DNA of 64,000 nucleotides from Hermatobates lingyangjiaoensis (Eukaryota; Arthropoda; Insecta; Hemiptera; Hermatobatidae), in contig JAPFBL010000068.1 of the NCBI GenBank assembly GCA_026182355.1, positions 2,063,001-2,127,000 of the forward strand, written 5' to 3'. Under the pieces are notes generated by a model, which saw only the letters and a program-made list of their open reading frames with translations, did not search any database and was not told the origin of the DNA. The translations under genes and the position numbers were made by a program. Positions 35,421 through 48,400 of the stretch are shown here, piece by piece. The stretch's first letter is position 1, and the number at the start of each line of letters is the position of its first letter.

Positions 35421-37640
35421 TCCCTATATCTGAACGAACAAATACCGAGTTATCAAAAATTTCTTAACCTTTTCATACAATTTAAATGATCTGCTTCCTC
35501 TCAAACAATCAAGTGTTTGAATCTTTATAAGCCTATATAGTAAGGTAAATATTTCTGCTAATGCTTCCTGTATTCTTCCAAACTTCTCCCACTTCTACCA
35601 ACAGTCCTTCACACCCTCAGTCCATCCTAGGTCAATTATATCGGTTGAATGGTATCCAATGATTAATGTATATGTATATTGGTTGTAACAAACTATACAG
35701 AAAAGCGTGTCAAATAATCGCCACCACTACCTTCAGCATGGAAAAGTTATTAAACTTCTTTCTTAGGGATTTTTTTATCAAGAAAAAGGTAATTCGCAGT
35801 TATTGAAATTAAGTACGAAATGGAAATACTCTATGTGAGATAACATTTACAAAAATGTATTAGAATGTAATATTAATGTTTAGCCTATACTGTTGTCATA
35901 TATATAGTGTCCCTTAAAGAATATTTTACAAGGGCGTCATCACAAATTATCACCTGGATAGGAAACTTCCTGACTTATGTCTGGTGTACTCATTGGTCAA
36001 AAATTAATAACATAACCAGTAAAGATGAGTTCACTTCCTGTACGATACATAGACACTAGGGAATACAAGAGATTGAGGAAGTTGTCGAGTAAGAAAAGCT
36101 TGAAAACAATTTGCCGCCTTCCATAAACCTTCTGAGGCCCGGAGCCTCAGATTTGCAAGAATGCAATAAAGTAGTGGATGAAAAGGAAAGTAAATAAAAC
36201 GTGGAATAACAAGTTCTACTTTTGTCAAAAAGCTCATTCCAACTGATCATAATTATGCATCGATTAATAACTTCGAAAGGAAAACATTTAAAAGTATTTG
36301 TTGAATATAAAACCAGTCATTGTTTTTTTTTGTCTACCATTTATAAAAACCGCAATAACATAATAAAAATAATGCAGGCTTTGTTTGGAAGAGGCTTTGC
36401 GACGTTTGATTACATCCGTCTGAATGGAAAGTAATTGTTTTTATGAGGTTAATGATTTTTTTGCAAATCATACCGTAACAGAAGTGAGAGATTAAGAACT
36501 CTCAGGACAATTATTAAGTTCATAAAGAACTTATAATTTAAAGTTGATTTTACAGACGAGAGAAAGAAGCACAATAAAAGAGGCATAGCAGCACTACACT
36601 CCAGTCTGGTGAGGCTCAGGCTCTCAGTTTACTACTAATAATAGTATATCATATATAATAATAATCATATATCATATTCTTGTAAAAAAAATTACAACTT
36701 TTTTATAACTAATAAAATGGGCTCAGCCACATGAAAATAAATGAAATTATGAAACTGAACATCTATGAGTTTGATTTACCAGAGGGTTTGAAATGATGAA
36801 ATTACATCTCTACTACAGCTTTATTCAAATAAATTCAAAATTCACTTGATTATCAACGAGTTTATTATTATATTTACTTATAGGAAGGTTCAGTGCAGGT
36901 CTTAATTTAGAAAGATTTTTTATTTCGAAATTCCACATTTCGGTACTACATTATATAATGAATTTCTTCATTATATAATTTATAATGAAATTATAATTTC
37001 TTCGTTCAGAAATCCCTGAATTTTTATAAAATTGTCATTTTTGAAGAAATCCTAAAACAATTTTGTTCTTCTAAATCTGTCAATAAAGTATCACATTCTT
37101 TCATTATAATTTCAAAGAATAAAAGAATTGTTTTAACATTAATGACGTGTTTTAATTAAAATGTTTAATTTATATGTCCATACCAAGTATAAAAGTATAA
37201 CATATTTGATACGTTGTTAGAAGTATAAAAAAATATGTATAAAAACGTTTATGATTTTTAGTATTTTTATAAATAATAAAAACTACTCTAAATAGTTAAT
37301 AATAATAATCATAAGATTTAATTAATTTGTTTCTGAAGTATGCTCAGCTTTCAAATTAATTTAATTCTTTTTGATATTTATATATGCCAAATCATTGTAG
37401 TATTGATTATTGTTAATATTATTGATGACAACGTAAACATTCCCTTAGGTATATTTTGAGTAATGTAGTAGTTTTGAAGGAATGTGGAAGGGTAATAATA
37501 GTAGTGCATGCGTTCCGTATTTCTGATACAAAGACATAGAGTTATTGATAAAGACCCAAAAGTTCCAGGAATATCCGCGTACAGCGCTGCATTCAAACAA
37601 AGAGCACAATCAAGATGCAGTAATCCAGGTGGCCTTGGAA
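35421..37640. other. gene-less AT-rich stretch, possible PLE 3' tail at the start
   Basis: The first 150-250 bp may be worn PLE C-terminal and 3' sequence. Minus frames at 36031-36250 and a plus frame at 36222-36434 are not recognised. A self-complementary AT stretch lies at about 36945-37005 ('cattatataatgaa' repeated in both orientations). Confidence 0.4.
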
Positions 37641-37732
37641 CGTTCGGTACTTTTTTAATGCGCAGTTAATTCCATTATAGAATTAATTTTCTTTCTTATT
37701 TTTTTTTCGCAATCTGATTTATATTTTGAAAA

Positions 37733-38212
37733 ATGGAAAGTAACAGGAAATTACAAAGGGAATATGTTATGGAATGCTTTAAAAAGGGCTTGTCTCCAAC
37801 GGACACTTACGAGCAGATGCAAAGAGATTTAGGCGACAGGGCACTTGGAAGGTCGACGATATTCGAATGGTTTTCAAGATTCAAGAAAGGAGTCGTGTCA
37901 GTTGAAGACAAGTGGCGTTCAGGCCGACCCTCCACTAGTTCAACAGAGGAGAATATTAGAAAAGTCATTGAAGCTCTTCATGAAGATCCTACCCGTTCAA
38001 TCAGAGATGTTTCCAAGATAGTTGGCATTTCTTATGGTTCTTGCCAGAGAATCTTAGCTGATAAACCCAATTTGGAGCGTATTAGAGATTTTTTATTGAA
38101 TGAAGTCTCTGTTTCTGAGGAAGTACTGGACAAATGTTCCTGGGAATTTGATATCGAAGAATCCGAGAAAAGTAAAGGTAATATTTTGGTGTTAAATCTT
38201 ACGAAAATTTAA
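37733..38212 (+). CDS. mariner-type transposase N-terminal DNA-binding half, open, with unrelated tail
   Basis: 159 codons from an ATG, uninterrupted. Residues 1-110 match the bipartite DNA-binding region of mariner transposases: first helix-turn-helix about 8-50 (YVMECFKKG...LGRSTIFEWFSRFKKG), linker with GRPSTS at 64-69, second helix-turn-helix about 72-110 (VIEALHEDPTRSIRDV...SYGSCQRILAD). Where mariners continue into the catalytic DD34D domain, this one changes at residue 111 (about 38063) to KPNLERIRDFLLNEVSVSEE and a charged, acidic tail. No catalytic aspartates are present. A donor-like AAAG|GTAATA lies at 38177, so the frame could be an exon. It is a truncated transposon, or possibly a captured DNA-binding module. 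Flanking terminal repeats were not found. Confidence 0.75.
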   Translation: MESNRKLQREYVMECFKKGLSPTDTYEQMQRDLGDRALGRSTIFEWFSRFKKGVVSVEDKWRSGRPSTSSTEENIRKVIEALHEDPTRSIRDVSKIVGISYGSCQRILADKPNLERIRDFLLNEVSVSEEVLDKCSWEFDIEESEKSKGNILVLNLTKI

Positions 38213-39190
38213 CGGCAATATTGTAAATGACTGGTTGAATAGCATATTGATAATTAAACTACTTTTTTTTTATTTGGAGGCACCTCAATGATAATTTTGA
38301 ACAGTACTAGCAGGGTCCTCAGAGCATTACAGGTAAACTCTTTTGTCTTTGTCGTGACCATAAAAGTTGTGATTTATTCCTGAGCGTATTTTGCATGGCT
38401 GGCTTGAGTTTGAGGAGGATATTGTCTACAAACGGTTCCGCTAATACTTTTTGCTTATGCAGGATTTCAAGAATAATCAACTTGTGGATTATTTTCAGCA
38501 GGCCTTTGTAGTGGTAATAGTAGGGTGAGGAAAGCATGGATCAGGCAAACAGGACTCCTATCTGGTAAAAACTCATTCGGCAGCCCTGGGAGCTTTATTG
38601 CAGGGAGGACATTGACCGGGTAAACAAGCCGCCTTTGACCTTTTTTTGACAGTCATGTGTAGCAGCAGTATGATGGGTTCCATAGAAATATCTCCTTGAC
38701 TCGGTTTTTCTACAGCTCTGTCATGTTTTACGATACAAATCCATACAGTCACTGCTTAACTTGTGTGGCTAACAAGCATAGCCGTGTTGAATACTCTGCT
38801 TCTTAATAGATCACCGAAGTCAAGTGATATCGGTTATGGCTTGTTTGTATTAGTACGGGTTCGTCATTGCTGTTGGTGCTCTTTTCAATGGGTGCTGAAT
38901 CGTGAATGAGCTACACTTGCTCCTTGTGTAGCTAAAAGGAGTAAAGCCTGTCAATGTGGGTGTGCAAAAATAATAGGTAAAAATAGTTGGGAAAAATAAT
39001 ATTATAATATATATTTATAATATAAACATAATATTATTTTTTTTACATTATAAAAATAATATAAAATAATAGGTAAAAAATTCTCTTATGCTATTGTTAC
39101 TTGATAGAAATAGTTGAGGGAGTAAGATAACATGCCTATACACATATTCAAATATAATCAATCGTCGAAAACGATTGTACGGACTAAATG
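38213..39190. other. gene-less stretch after the mariner half
   Basis: No mariner catalytic block follows on either strand. Around 38990-39070 'ataatattataatatat' and related A/T palindromes occur. Nothing coding. Confidence 0.4.
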
Positions 39191-39194
39191 AAAA

Positions 39195-39405
39195 CAAATC
39201 ACAGAGAGAAGACACAATAGAACACACAAAACTCACTACGTTATTGTGTCATCCTTCATCATCAGTAAGAAGTGAGCAAGCGAAGACTTTTGCAGTTGGA
39301 GGCTCGACTTCCCCTTTCGAGCAGTTCAATTCACCCTCATGATGCCAACAGATGTTGAAGCATTGTGGTAAGTTTTTGTGTTTTCTTCTGTGTGTTTTCT
39401 CTCTC
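39195..39405. mobile_element. fold-back element, ATAT-related family
   Basis: The left end 'cagagagaagacacaataga' with 'acacacaaaactcacta' is complementary to the right end 'gtaagtttttgtgttttctt' with 'ctgtgtgttttctctctctg'. 'cttcatcatcag' near 39248 is the complement of a CTGATGA box. The 3' flank 'aatttattttaattt' matches the 10.3-kb copy. Confidence 0.5.
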
Positions 39406-41913
39406 TGAATTTATTTTAATTTTAATTACATTTAAGGACCCCTGGTGATTTTCTACATATATTGTTATTTTGTTATACTAATAGTGTTAAGTTAGAAATA
39501 AATTGTCCCTATTAGCAAGCTCTTCTTCTGTAGATAAGAGAACAGATAAAAACACAGATAAACCTTATCTGCTTATTCGTTAGTCTTTTTCAATCCCCAC
39601 ACTGTAGGCTCCCACATTGAGTACTATTCATGAGACAGAAGGTGGCTCCTTTGTTTATTGACAACTATTTCATTTGGAGGCGAGTGCAGTATCAGATTCT
39701 ATTATAGTTAAGGAGTCCTGAATATAACTATTTAGTCTAAGTTTATTAGATTAAGGGCAGTGACTGTGTACGTGACATCGTGCGGACTCTGGACCGACAG
39801 CTTTGTATCTTTCAGAAAGGCAGATGTATATTAAATTCTCAGTGTGTTTGCTATGCCTTCCTAAAAGACTTCATTAATTTTGATGTAATTTACATGTTGA
39901 TTAAAGTTGACTCTGGGAAGGAAGGTTTTTGTTAGATCAAAAAGATTAACGTCACAGTGAAGACCAAAGTCCTACTTTTTTTTTCTTTTACCCTTTTTTT
40001 GTCTTCAATCAATGGAGCTTTCTCGGACAAGATTATAAAATAATTCCATTTAAGTACCACATATTTATTTTTCTTTCTTTTATGTTTACAATTAACAAAA
40101 GGATATATTATGAAGTTAAAAAAAAAATGGTTTTTGGAAAACTGCCTTTTGAATCTATTAAGAAAAAAAAAACAAGATATCAAATGAAACTGAAAAGAGA
40201 GAAATAAACTAACATTTGGTACCGTGAGGACATTGTTTACAAGAGTTCAGAAACTACTCAAAGTAGAGTTGTCTGACTTGAAGCTCCAAACTACGGAGCA
40301 ACTAGCAGGCTTCAGATGATTGTCGAAGCCTGAAACCCCTGGGCATGTAGCCAAACCCAACAGGACATGGAGAGTGTTAGAAGGGACCGATTTGTCATCC
40401 CAAACTACAAACTAATAAACTCTAGCAATAGGGTTCAAAATTCAGATATTCTTATATTCTTGCAATATGTCTACAATTCTTCGTGACTTCTGAACTTATC
40501 CGGATTTAGACTTTCCCATAACCTCTTATGAAGACTTCCGTCGTCAGCCCTTTTTTCTTATAATTTGCCTATTCAGTTTAAACCGCAATCAATCTAAGAA
40601 GCTCCTGCCATCTCGTAATAAACATAATGCTTAAACAAGATATAATTCATTCAGAAGAATCAATATTCCACTTTTCGCTGTGTAAGCTTATTATTAAACT
40701 CAGGGATAAATCAATTTTATTAATTGGATGATTCCTAGTTGCGCAGTCTCTGTTACTGTAGTATTGACACATTACTTGAAATTATGCAAATCTACGTGTT
40801 TAACCACGAGTTCAAAACACTTGTTATTCATTTTAATGAAATCGTTATAGCAATTACGATATTGAATTACTAATCCATGGCGACATGGACTGTGTATGTT
40901 ACAATTAGAACGATACAAATAAGGTTAGCAAGCTCAATGAGTGTCAGCTCACGCGAGCTAACTCGTGCAAATTAGTGCCACAGTATTATTTAGCTTCAGT
41001 TTTATTAACAAGATTATTTTGTTGTTCTTGGGAGTCAGCGGCACACACTATGAGCGACATTCATGCGCTGTTCTAGACTGAATAGTCTAATCACTGAATC
41101 ACACTTAGTCATCATTTCACACTAAATTCAATGTAATTACTGAATAGATTACCAAATTAAAGAAAAAAATTAGTAGATTATAAATTAGAGGTATTATAGT
41201 GGGTATACACTATGAGTATGTACTTACTATATTTAGCTACAGTTTCTTTCTTTACAAGTAAATTACGACAAAGTAACTACTATGACGAAGACTTTATTCT
41301 ACACAGTTCAGAGTAGATTGTAGCTATCCTTCCCTTCTCCTAATTAGTATTAACTTTTCACTTTCCTCTCTTTACACTAGAACTACTAAATTTCAACGTT
41401 ATAGTCATGGTAAAAAATCACCTTTATCGTTTCTGCAGATTCTTTCTAATCCATAATTTCTTCTTTTTAAATGTTCAAAGTGTTGTCAAAAAAAAATTGT
41501 GAAGGCCTTTGCCACCCTACAAAACATGTCTGTCCAGTCCAACCTCTGCACGACACCCAGTAAAGTAAACAGGTCATTCATGCAATCAAAAGTGTTTACT
41601 TTATTATGAGGACGACTAGTAAAGAAGTATAACTTCGCATCGGTCACCAGGTCTTTCAAAGCAGACTTCTCTGATTTTAATGCATTAAAAATATTTATCG
41701 GGAAAATGTTGGACTGTAGTAGTTTACATGATGACCACTGAAATACACCAATATACTTCTCATTTGTTTGCTTTAGTACTATTAATATACGTTTTACAAT
41801 TTTATCAATGGGATATCAGGAGGTATACTTTAATTACATATTATTACAAATATAGTGTCTATACATATTGCAAAAAATGAGTATGCAACTTACAGAAATC
41901 GTGTTATAACGTA

Positions 41914-41915
<2 letters not shown>
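39406..41915. other. gene-less AT-rich stretch
   Basis: No coding signal, RNA gene or clear repeat. A minus frame at 39932-40183 is lysine/phenylalanine-rich and looks like chance. Confidence 0.4.
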
Positions 41916-41957
<42 letters not shown>

Positions 41958-42005
41958 TATATATATATACATATATATACGTAACGTAATATATATATAT
42001 ATATA
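41916..42005. repeat. (TA)n microsatellite
   Basis: About 90 bp of TA dinucleotides with a few phase breaks and two 'acgtaa' interruptions near 41980. Confidence 0.95.
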
Positions 42006-42432
42006 GAGGATATAAATCTTTTTATTTTTCATTAATAAAAAAAAGGATTAAAAGAGTATCTAAGAAAAAAAGAATTTTTTTTTATGATAAAACAGAATTG
42101 AAATTAACGTGGCTTGGAACTGTTTGCTTTTCATTTTGGAGGCCTTGAATAATTTATTGGCGATGATGATGACTGAAGCTACTAATGCAATAACGATTGG
42201 TTTAATGTGACAGCGTGAAATGTATTCCACTCTCAATACTTAGTCAATAATTAATGCCATCCTAAAATGTCTACATTTTGAATTTTGTGTCGTTCAGCTG
42301 AGACGAAAAAGAGATTTCATTTCCTGTTATATCATTAAAAACTAGACGATGGAATATTGTTAAAATGAGAAAATTTTAGTATAAATTTATGAAAACGGTT
42401 TCTAAATAGGTCAAAGTAATACACCTTCTTGT

Positions 42433-42487
42433 AGCATGGTTTTGAAGCAATCAATAAATTACAATCAAATAAATGGATTTAAAACAT
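42433..42487. repeat. 55-bp direct repeat, copy 1
   Basis: 'tagcatggttttgaa' then 'aatcaataaattacaatc' and 'aaataaatggatttaaaaca'. Nearly identical to 44650-44704, same orientation, about 2.2 kb apart. Confidence 0.8.
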
Positions 42488-42867
42488 GAAAAAAAATGGC
42501 TGGAAATTTATAATGTCAGTTCATTTTAGAAGAATGCGGTCATTCGGCACGTTTCATACATAACCTCAGGAACTATACTTGCGAAGATAGGAAAATCTTT
42601 ATCGTTATTGTATAAAAAAATCTATATTAATCATAAAGTTATAATCTATATATTCTACTATTGGGATGGGAAGTACTAAGAAAAATCCGTAGAAATGTGT
42701 AACCACATTTCACACTTAAGTGGCCTGAAGTCGACTGAACAGTTGTAGAGATCCCAGGTTGCAGTTTTCCTATTTTAAACACAAATTTCAAGTTTTAGTA
42801 TGTCGAACTTAAACTGATAGAGGAGATAATGCAAATCGCTGTCGTGTGTTGAATCGTCAATACTGCA

Positions 42868-43171
42868 ATGGTAAGATGAGATTAAGAATCTCCTACTCGT
42901 ATATGATGGTAAGATGAGATTAAGAATCTCCTACTCGTATATGATGGTAAGATGAGATTAAGAATCTCCTACTCGTATATGATGGTAAGATGAGATTAAG
43001 AATCTCCTACTCGTATATGATGGTAAGATGAGATTAAGAATCTCCTACTCGTATATGATGGTAAGATGAGATTAAGAATCTCCTACTCGTATATGATGGT
43101 AAGATGAGATTAAGAATCTTCTACTCGTATATGATGGTAAGATGAGATTAAGAATCTCCTACTCGTGTATG
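42868..43171. repeat. 38-bp minisatellite, 8 copies
   Basis: Unit 'atggtaagatgagattaag', 'aatctcctactcgtatatg'. Eight head-to-tail copies start at 42868 and every 38 bp to 43134. They are essentially identical, except one C to T in copy 7 and one A to G in copy 8. Each contains GAGATT-aag-AATCTC, a perfect 6-bp stem with a 3-base loop. There are no spacers, so this is not a CRISPR array. Confidence 0.95.
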
Positions 43172-43441
43172 ATGCTTGGCACATGGAAGTCAGCAGTGAA
43201 ATGAGTCGTCTTCACTAAAAAGCCAGAAATTTCCATTCCAAATGTTATCATAATCCATATATTTATTATGAGGGAAAAAACGCTTACCTTACTGTTATTA
43301 AAAAAATAATAAGTGTTTTTACAAATGAAACAAGAGATGGAATTTATTATTATTGGATTTTAACACATATTATTGTTAAATAATTCCTAATTTTGCTTAA
43401 TATTCTGCATGCTTATATAAAAATAAATATATTTCTATTAG

Positions 43442-43611
43442 TCATACTGGAGTAAATGGATAATATAAAAGTCTCTACACAGAAGGATTTTTTTTTAAAT
43501 TCAAACTACACGTTTCGAACACTTTGTGCTCATCGTCAAGTAAACATCTACAATACAAATTACAAATTAAAAGTTACAAAATTATTATATTATCCATTTA
43601 CCCCAGTATGA
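43442..43611. mobile_element. MITE with about 27-bp terminal inverted repeats
   Basis: The left end 'tcatactggagtaaatggat' plus 'aatata' and the right end (complement of 'tcatactggggtaaatggat' plus 'aatata') differ at one base. The 170 bp contain no ORF. A minus-strand core lies at 43510-43539: TTGACGA, T, GAGCAC-aaa-GTGTTC, GAA, ACGT. The base after the palindrome is G. Confidence 0.8.
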
Positions 43612-44649
43612 GCAATGCCACACAAGTACGGATTGCACAACTAATGATTTCTGTTAATGTTTAATTACATCGTTCTTTATAGTAGATATAAACATACTAT
43701 TTTTATCTTAAATTCTATTTCGTCGGTTGAACGTTCGCTTTCGTTTATTTTTTTAAGTTTCACTTATATTTTCCTTTAAAATGCCTGAAAAAATTGAAAC
43801 GCTGCGATTCTAAAATAATAGTAGGTTTAAACTGTTGAACTTCGGACTCCGTTGAGGCGGAGTAAAATGATAAATGACTATGTCTCTGTGATGAGAGTAT
43901 ATCATCTCTGATATACACAAGGTAAAATTACATTTTCATGATGAATAATAATATTTCAAAAAGACTGTCAGGCTGTAACTGCATATTGGATTAGATTTAA
44001 TAAATTTCTAATTTTCTTAATTTTATACTTAAAGTGAAATGAGTACAAAATCCGGTGCTTTTTATTTGAAAAGAATTCTATTGGATAATGGATAGAACGT
44101 GCATTAGATAAGGTTGATTTTGTATTGGATTGTTTCCGGGTTGACCTTGAATGCCTGAATCTTACACCTAGGTGGCAGCAGGCAGACTCCAGTTTAGGCA
44201 CATTACAAGAAATATTGAAAATTCACTAAAAATCTGGGAGCTGCAAACTTGGTGCAGCACTGGATTCCAGCTGTTATCACGTTATGTCAGTCACTTAATC
44301 ATCAATCAATGGCGACCTATTTATTACATCATACCATAAACAAATTTTAAAAATAAAATCAGTATTATATACGTTTCATTGTGCATAAAACTAACTCTGT
44401 TATTCTTTTTATACATATAAAATTCCACCTTGGCATATCTATAATCTGAAATAACAAAAAAGTGATACATGGTTTTGTCTTTTTGATGCATAACGTGTAA
44501 AGATTTGGTATTTTTTTTATCAAATGCCATGTGTACAGTTTTCGGCTACTATCTATTTTTTTAATGACTTAAGTCATTTGACAAAACGGTCAAACATTTT
44601 TTTTATTTCTTAAAATTTTATAAATAAATATTCTTTAATAATAATATTC

Positions 44650-44704
44650 TAGCATGCTTTTGAATGTAATCAATAAATTACAATCAAATAAATGGATTTA
44701 AAAC
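44650..44704. repeat. 55-bp direct repeat, copy 2
   Basis: Second copy of the segment at 42433-42487, followed by AT-rich sequence with repeated 'atatcacta' and 'aaacattta' motifs up to about 44800. Confidence 0.8.
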
Positions 44705-45025
44705 ATTTATATCACTAAATAAACATTTAACTATAATTTATATCACTAATTTAAACATTTAAAAATATTTATAATCACTAATATATTTATTAACATTTCA
44801 GTCCTTTATATTTTAGCATATTCTTCAGCTGCCAAGTTTTCAACTAAGAGTGCACCTCATGAGAGTTATTTTTACATATAAACAGTTTGGTTTTTGTGTT
44901 TCCATTCGCTCATCTTTAATGACCGTTATGGTAATTACCGTATTATTGAAACTGAAATCATGTTTATAATTTCCCACAACTATTAAAGAAATGTGATTAC
45001 AGTTTAAAATTAATTTTTAATACAC

Positions 45026-45184
45026 AAAGTAAAGAAACACACATACTAATTCTAATTTTTGGAAAATCCACATAGGTGCAACCCATCTCCGGTGTGGGTT
45101 GCACCACAGACGTTCTTCAGTCCTTTTCTCGGTCCTTAAGTTGAGTTTTCCGAAATTTTTAGTTAATAAGTGTGTTTCTCTACT
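45026..45184. mobile_element. fold-back element with nested 10-bp hairpin
   Basis: The left end 'gtaaagaaacacacatacta' and the right end (complement: 'gtagagaaacacacttatta') pair over about 45 bp, including 'tttttggaaaa' with 'ttttccgaaa'. Off-centre inside, GGTGCAACCC (45075-45084) pairs perfectly with GGGTTGCACC (45096-45105) around an 11-base loop. No ORF. Confidence 0.65.
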
Positions 45185-45357
45185 TCATGAGTATTACATT
45201 TCTTCGTTTTTGACCTTTTATAAAAACATTGAACACAGAAAGAACATGAATGAGAACAGTTCATGTTCTCACTTTTAACTCACTTTCAAAATTTCGACCC
45301 TGTCAATTGTAGTCGTCAGGAAAGGAAGTGGTACGGTGAGAAGAGTACTGTAACTCA

Positions 45358-45420
45358 TATATATCAACGTCTAAACCATAATAAGAAATTCAGGAATGGA
45401 ACGATTTTTCTGAGCAATAA
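45358..45420. repeat. fragment of AGATCT-family fold-back
   Basis: 'atatatcaacgtctaaacc' followed by 'ataataagaaattcaggaat' matches the left arm of the family, without the rest. Confidence 0.5.
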
Positions 45421-48400
45421 GTCAACATATTTTTTTACTTATGTCCACTCTATTATGTTTAATCATTCTGAGCTGTTTTAGAGTTAAACTTACGGCTGAT
45501 TTACACTTGGGCTTCAGCTTTACATATGATGAGCCACATTTGCGTGGGTGTCCTTGGAACTTGAGTTTCGAAGACTGTCATCCATCTATGTAATAACTAC
45601 GCTCTTAACTTTGTCATATAATCGGTGCATTCAACATGCTTGAGATTGGTTGGTAATAATAACAAACTAAATGTGCAGTTTATAAATATTTTAATGTTTG
45701 ATTAATAAATTTTTAGAATAACAAGGAAAAGAAGAATTATATTCAGATCGATAAAAGTGAATTAGAAATTTACACTTTCCATCCAAAAAAGGCGGTTTGT
45801 CACTTTTAGTGATAACTGGCGAGAACCAAGGGGTCTAAGGTTTTAGTCTCGTTTTCAATTTTATACCTTTATTTGAAATATCAGACTTTTCAATATTCTA
45901 AATGCGTTTTATTTTTATTTATTTTATAAATGGCAAATTCATTTAAGTTTTTATTTATTTTAACTAGAATGCTATATAGTGTTCACTCTTAATATTTTTG
46001 TTATTCTTATTTTTTAAAATCAGACTCTAATTTATAACATTCATGATTTTTATTCTTCTGTTTATATCATATTTAGGTGATGGGCCTATTGAGAGTTGAT
46101 AGTCTTTGTCAATGGGTGGGTTATCGCTTCATTGTATTATTTACTGATTCTCTCGCCGTGGAATAACCTGACAAAAGCACAGGAAAATGTATTGAAATGA
46201 AATATCTTATACACTTCTGATTTATATTATAGGAAACATGTTCTAAACTAGGGCTAAATTAGTAGTCCTAGGGAGGCTTAATTGGTGGTCTCTTATCCCA
46301 TCGGCCTCAGAGGCGAGGGTTCGACTGCCTAAACCTTGGATGTTTGTGTTGTTCAGAAAATAGTTGTATTGGTGGCCTGTACACAAGGTCTTTAGCCACA
46401 TTTTCTACTACTACAATATTACAAACTACTTTTCTAGAAGTAACTCTGTTCATTCTAAAAAAACTCTGTTATAATCAGTAATTGTAGTTCAGATACTCAA
46501 TAATCAACCGAGATTTAATCATTTTTTAACAAGTTTAAATTTAATCACTTTTTAAATAAATGGTTTCTCAAGATGGGTCTTATTTTTAAAATCTGATTGA
46601 TGGACCTTAAATGCCCTCAGTCAATGTTTGTTTTATCACATCGTCACTCTTAAGTACTTCGTTATCCCATCTTTAACACTCAGGTCATATACTGCCCGTT
46701 TATGGTTAACTGAATCTCATTCGTAATGCTCTCCACTGACTCTAAAGGTATACTTGGGTTTAAAGCAGCGTTCCCAACCTCCTGATCGAGACCCGAAATG
46801 ATATTCTAGGTAATTTTCAATGGGTTCTGCCGCACTTAAATTAAAATTGTACAATATTAAATGTAACGTAAGATAATTCAGATTATAAAAATTTGCTCCA
46901 TAATGAGAACTACAAGGAGTTAACATTTCAATTGTTGTTTAATAAAAGAAAAGTTGGAAAAATTACTGAAATAATAGTTATTTTCTATGGGGAAAAAGAA
47001 AAGATTTTTGTCTTTCACTCAAAATGTTCAATACCCATGTCTCTGAATACCTGTGACCACTCCGAGTGAATACATTAAACAGATTAATAAATTTGAAACT
47101 CAAACTAAGTTTTCTGAACTTTGAATGAATAATTTTGGCTTGTCGATCGGGTCAAATGTTCAATTCTGTCAGATTTTGCCACAAACATTTTGTTTCCTTA
47201 TATAATCACATGAGTAATGGTTAAGCACATTTTCCTACCTTCAGCTTATTAGAAATAGACATTGAAATAAATTACACTTATATAGAGAGATTATATATAT
47301 TGTATGAACTGTACATCTCTGTATAATATTATTGTTAGCTCCCACACTAACAGTCATCACATTGAACTAAAAAGCCCAATACAATTTTAAAATATGATAA
47401 TACTATTTACTTTTGCCTTCGATTTTGCTGGTACTTAACATAATTTTATATAAATATCCAACAAAATTATTTACTTACAATTTAGTTGAAATTTGTTCAT
47501 GATAAAATACTGTTTTAAAGTAAGTGTTTTTAATGGAAATAGAACAGATCTCACTAAAGAAAGTCCTAACTTAGTAATTTTTGAGTTAGTATAAATGAGT
47601 ACTGGAACCCTTTTATCGCCAGCCAGGTTACAATACAGTGCCAACACGATAGTGTCGTGTTTCTCTCTGATAAGAATTTACTTCACTTATACTAGAATGT
47701 GATAGTCTTTATAATGTTTATTCAAAACAGTTACAGATTAATTTATGTAAACTATAGTACAGTATGGACACTGCAATGTGAATTTTGAGAAAACAAATGA
47801 GGTTACTTATTTGGGGTGAGTTTTCATACTGATGATAGTCAGTTTAAATCGGAAGCTCTTCACTCTTACTAGACCTGCAGGGGAACCTTCTTTTGAACTT
47901 CCAAAACAAATGTGGTGTTGACAATGTAAGCAAAGCAAGGGCTCTGTTAGCACTGAACCTTTATGGTACCACGTTTAGTACTGTTAAAAGAATCGTTTGA
48001 AACATGAAGCTTAAAGAAGAAGTAAAACGGTGGAATTGAACTATTGATAAAAGGACATGCAAGGTAAATTCTCAAAGAACCTAACATGAATTACTTCTGA
48101 GTTTGATGAACTCAGGAACAAATGATAAGTGATGGTATGATATCTAGGAGGTTACTATCACATCGAAAAACGCCTGTTCAGAATGGGTATCATCTGAGAA
48201 GAATCTGTGTAGAAAATGTGATATGCTCGGAAAGACTGAATTCAACCCTGTATTAGTGAAAAGTTACTTCACACTCGGTACAGGAAATAATTTAGACTAT
48301 AGACCGAAATGAGAGCATCCACAGATAACTGTCAGATCTCTTATTAGTTGCCGAAGTGGACCGAATTTCTCTTGATAACAGATGGGCATATTCACTGGTT

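Noticed and set aside
46268..46336. tRNA gene
   Set aside because: Box A- and B-like words are present, but the acceptor and anticodon arms do not pair. At most it is a tRNA-derived repeat fragment.
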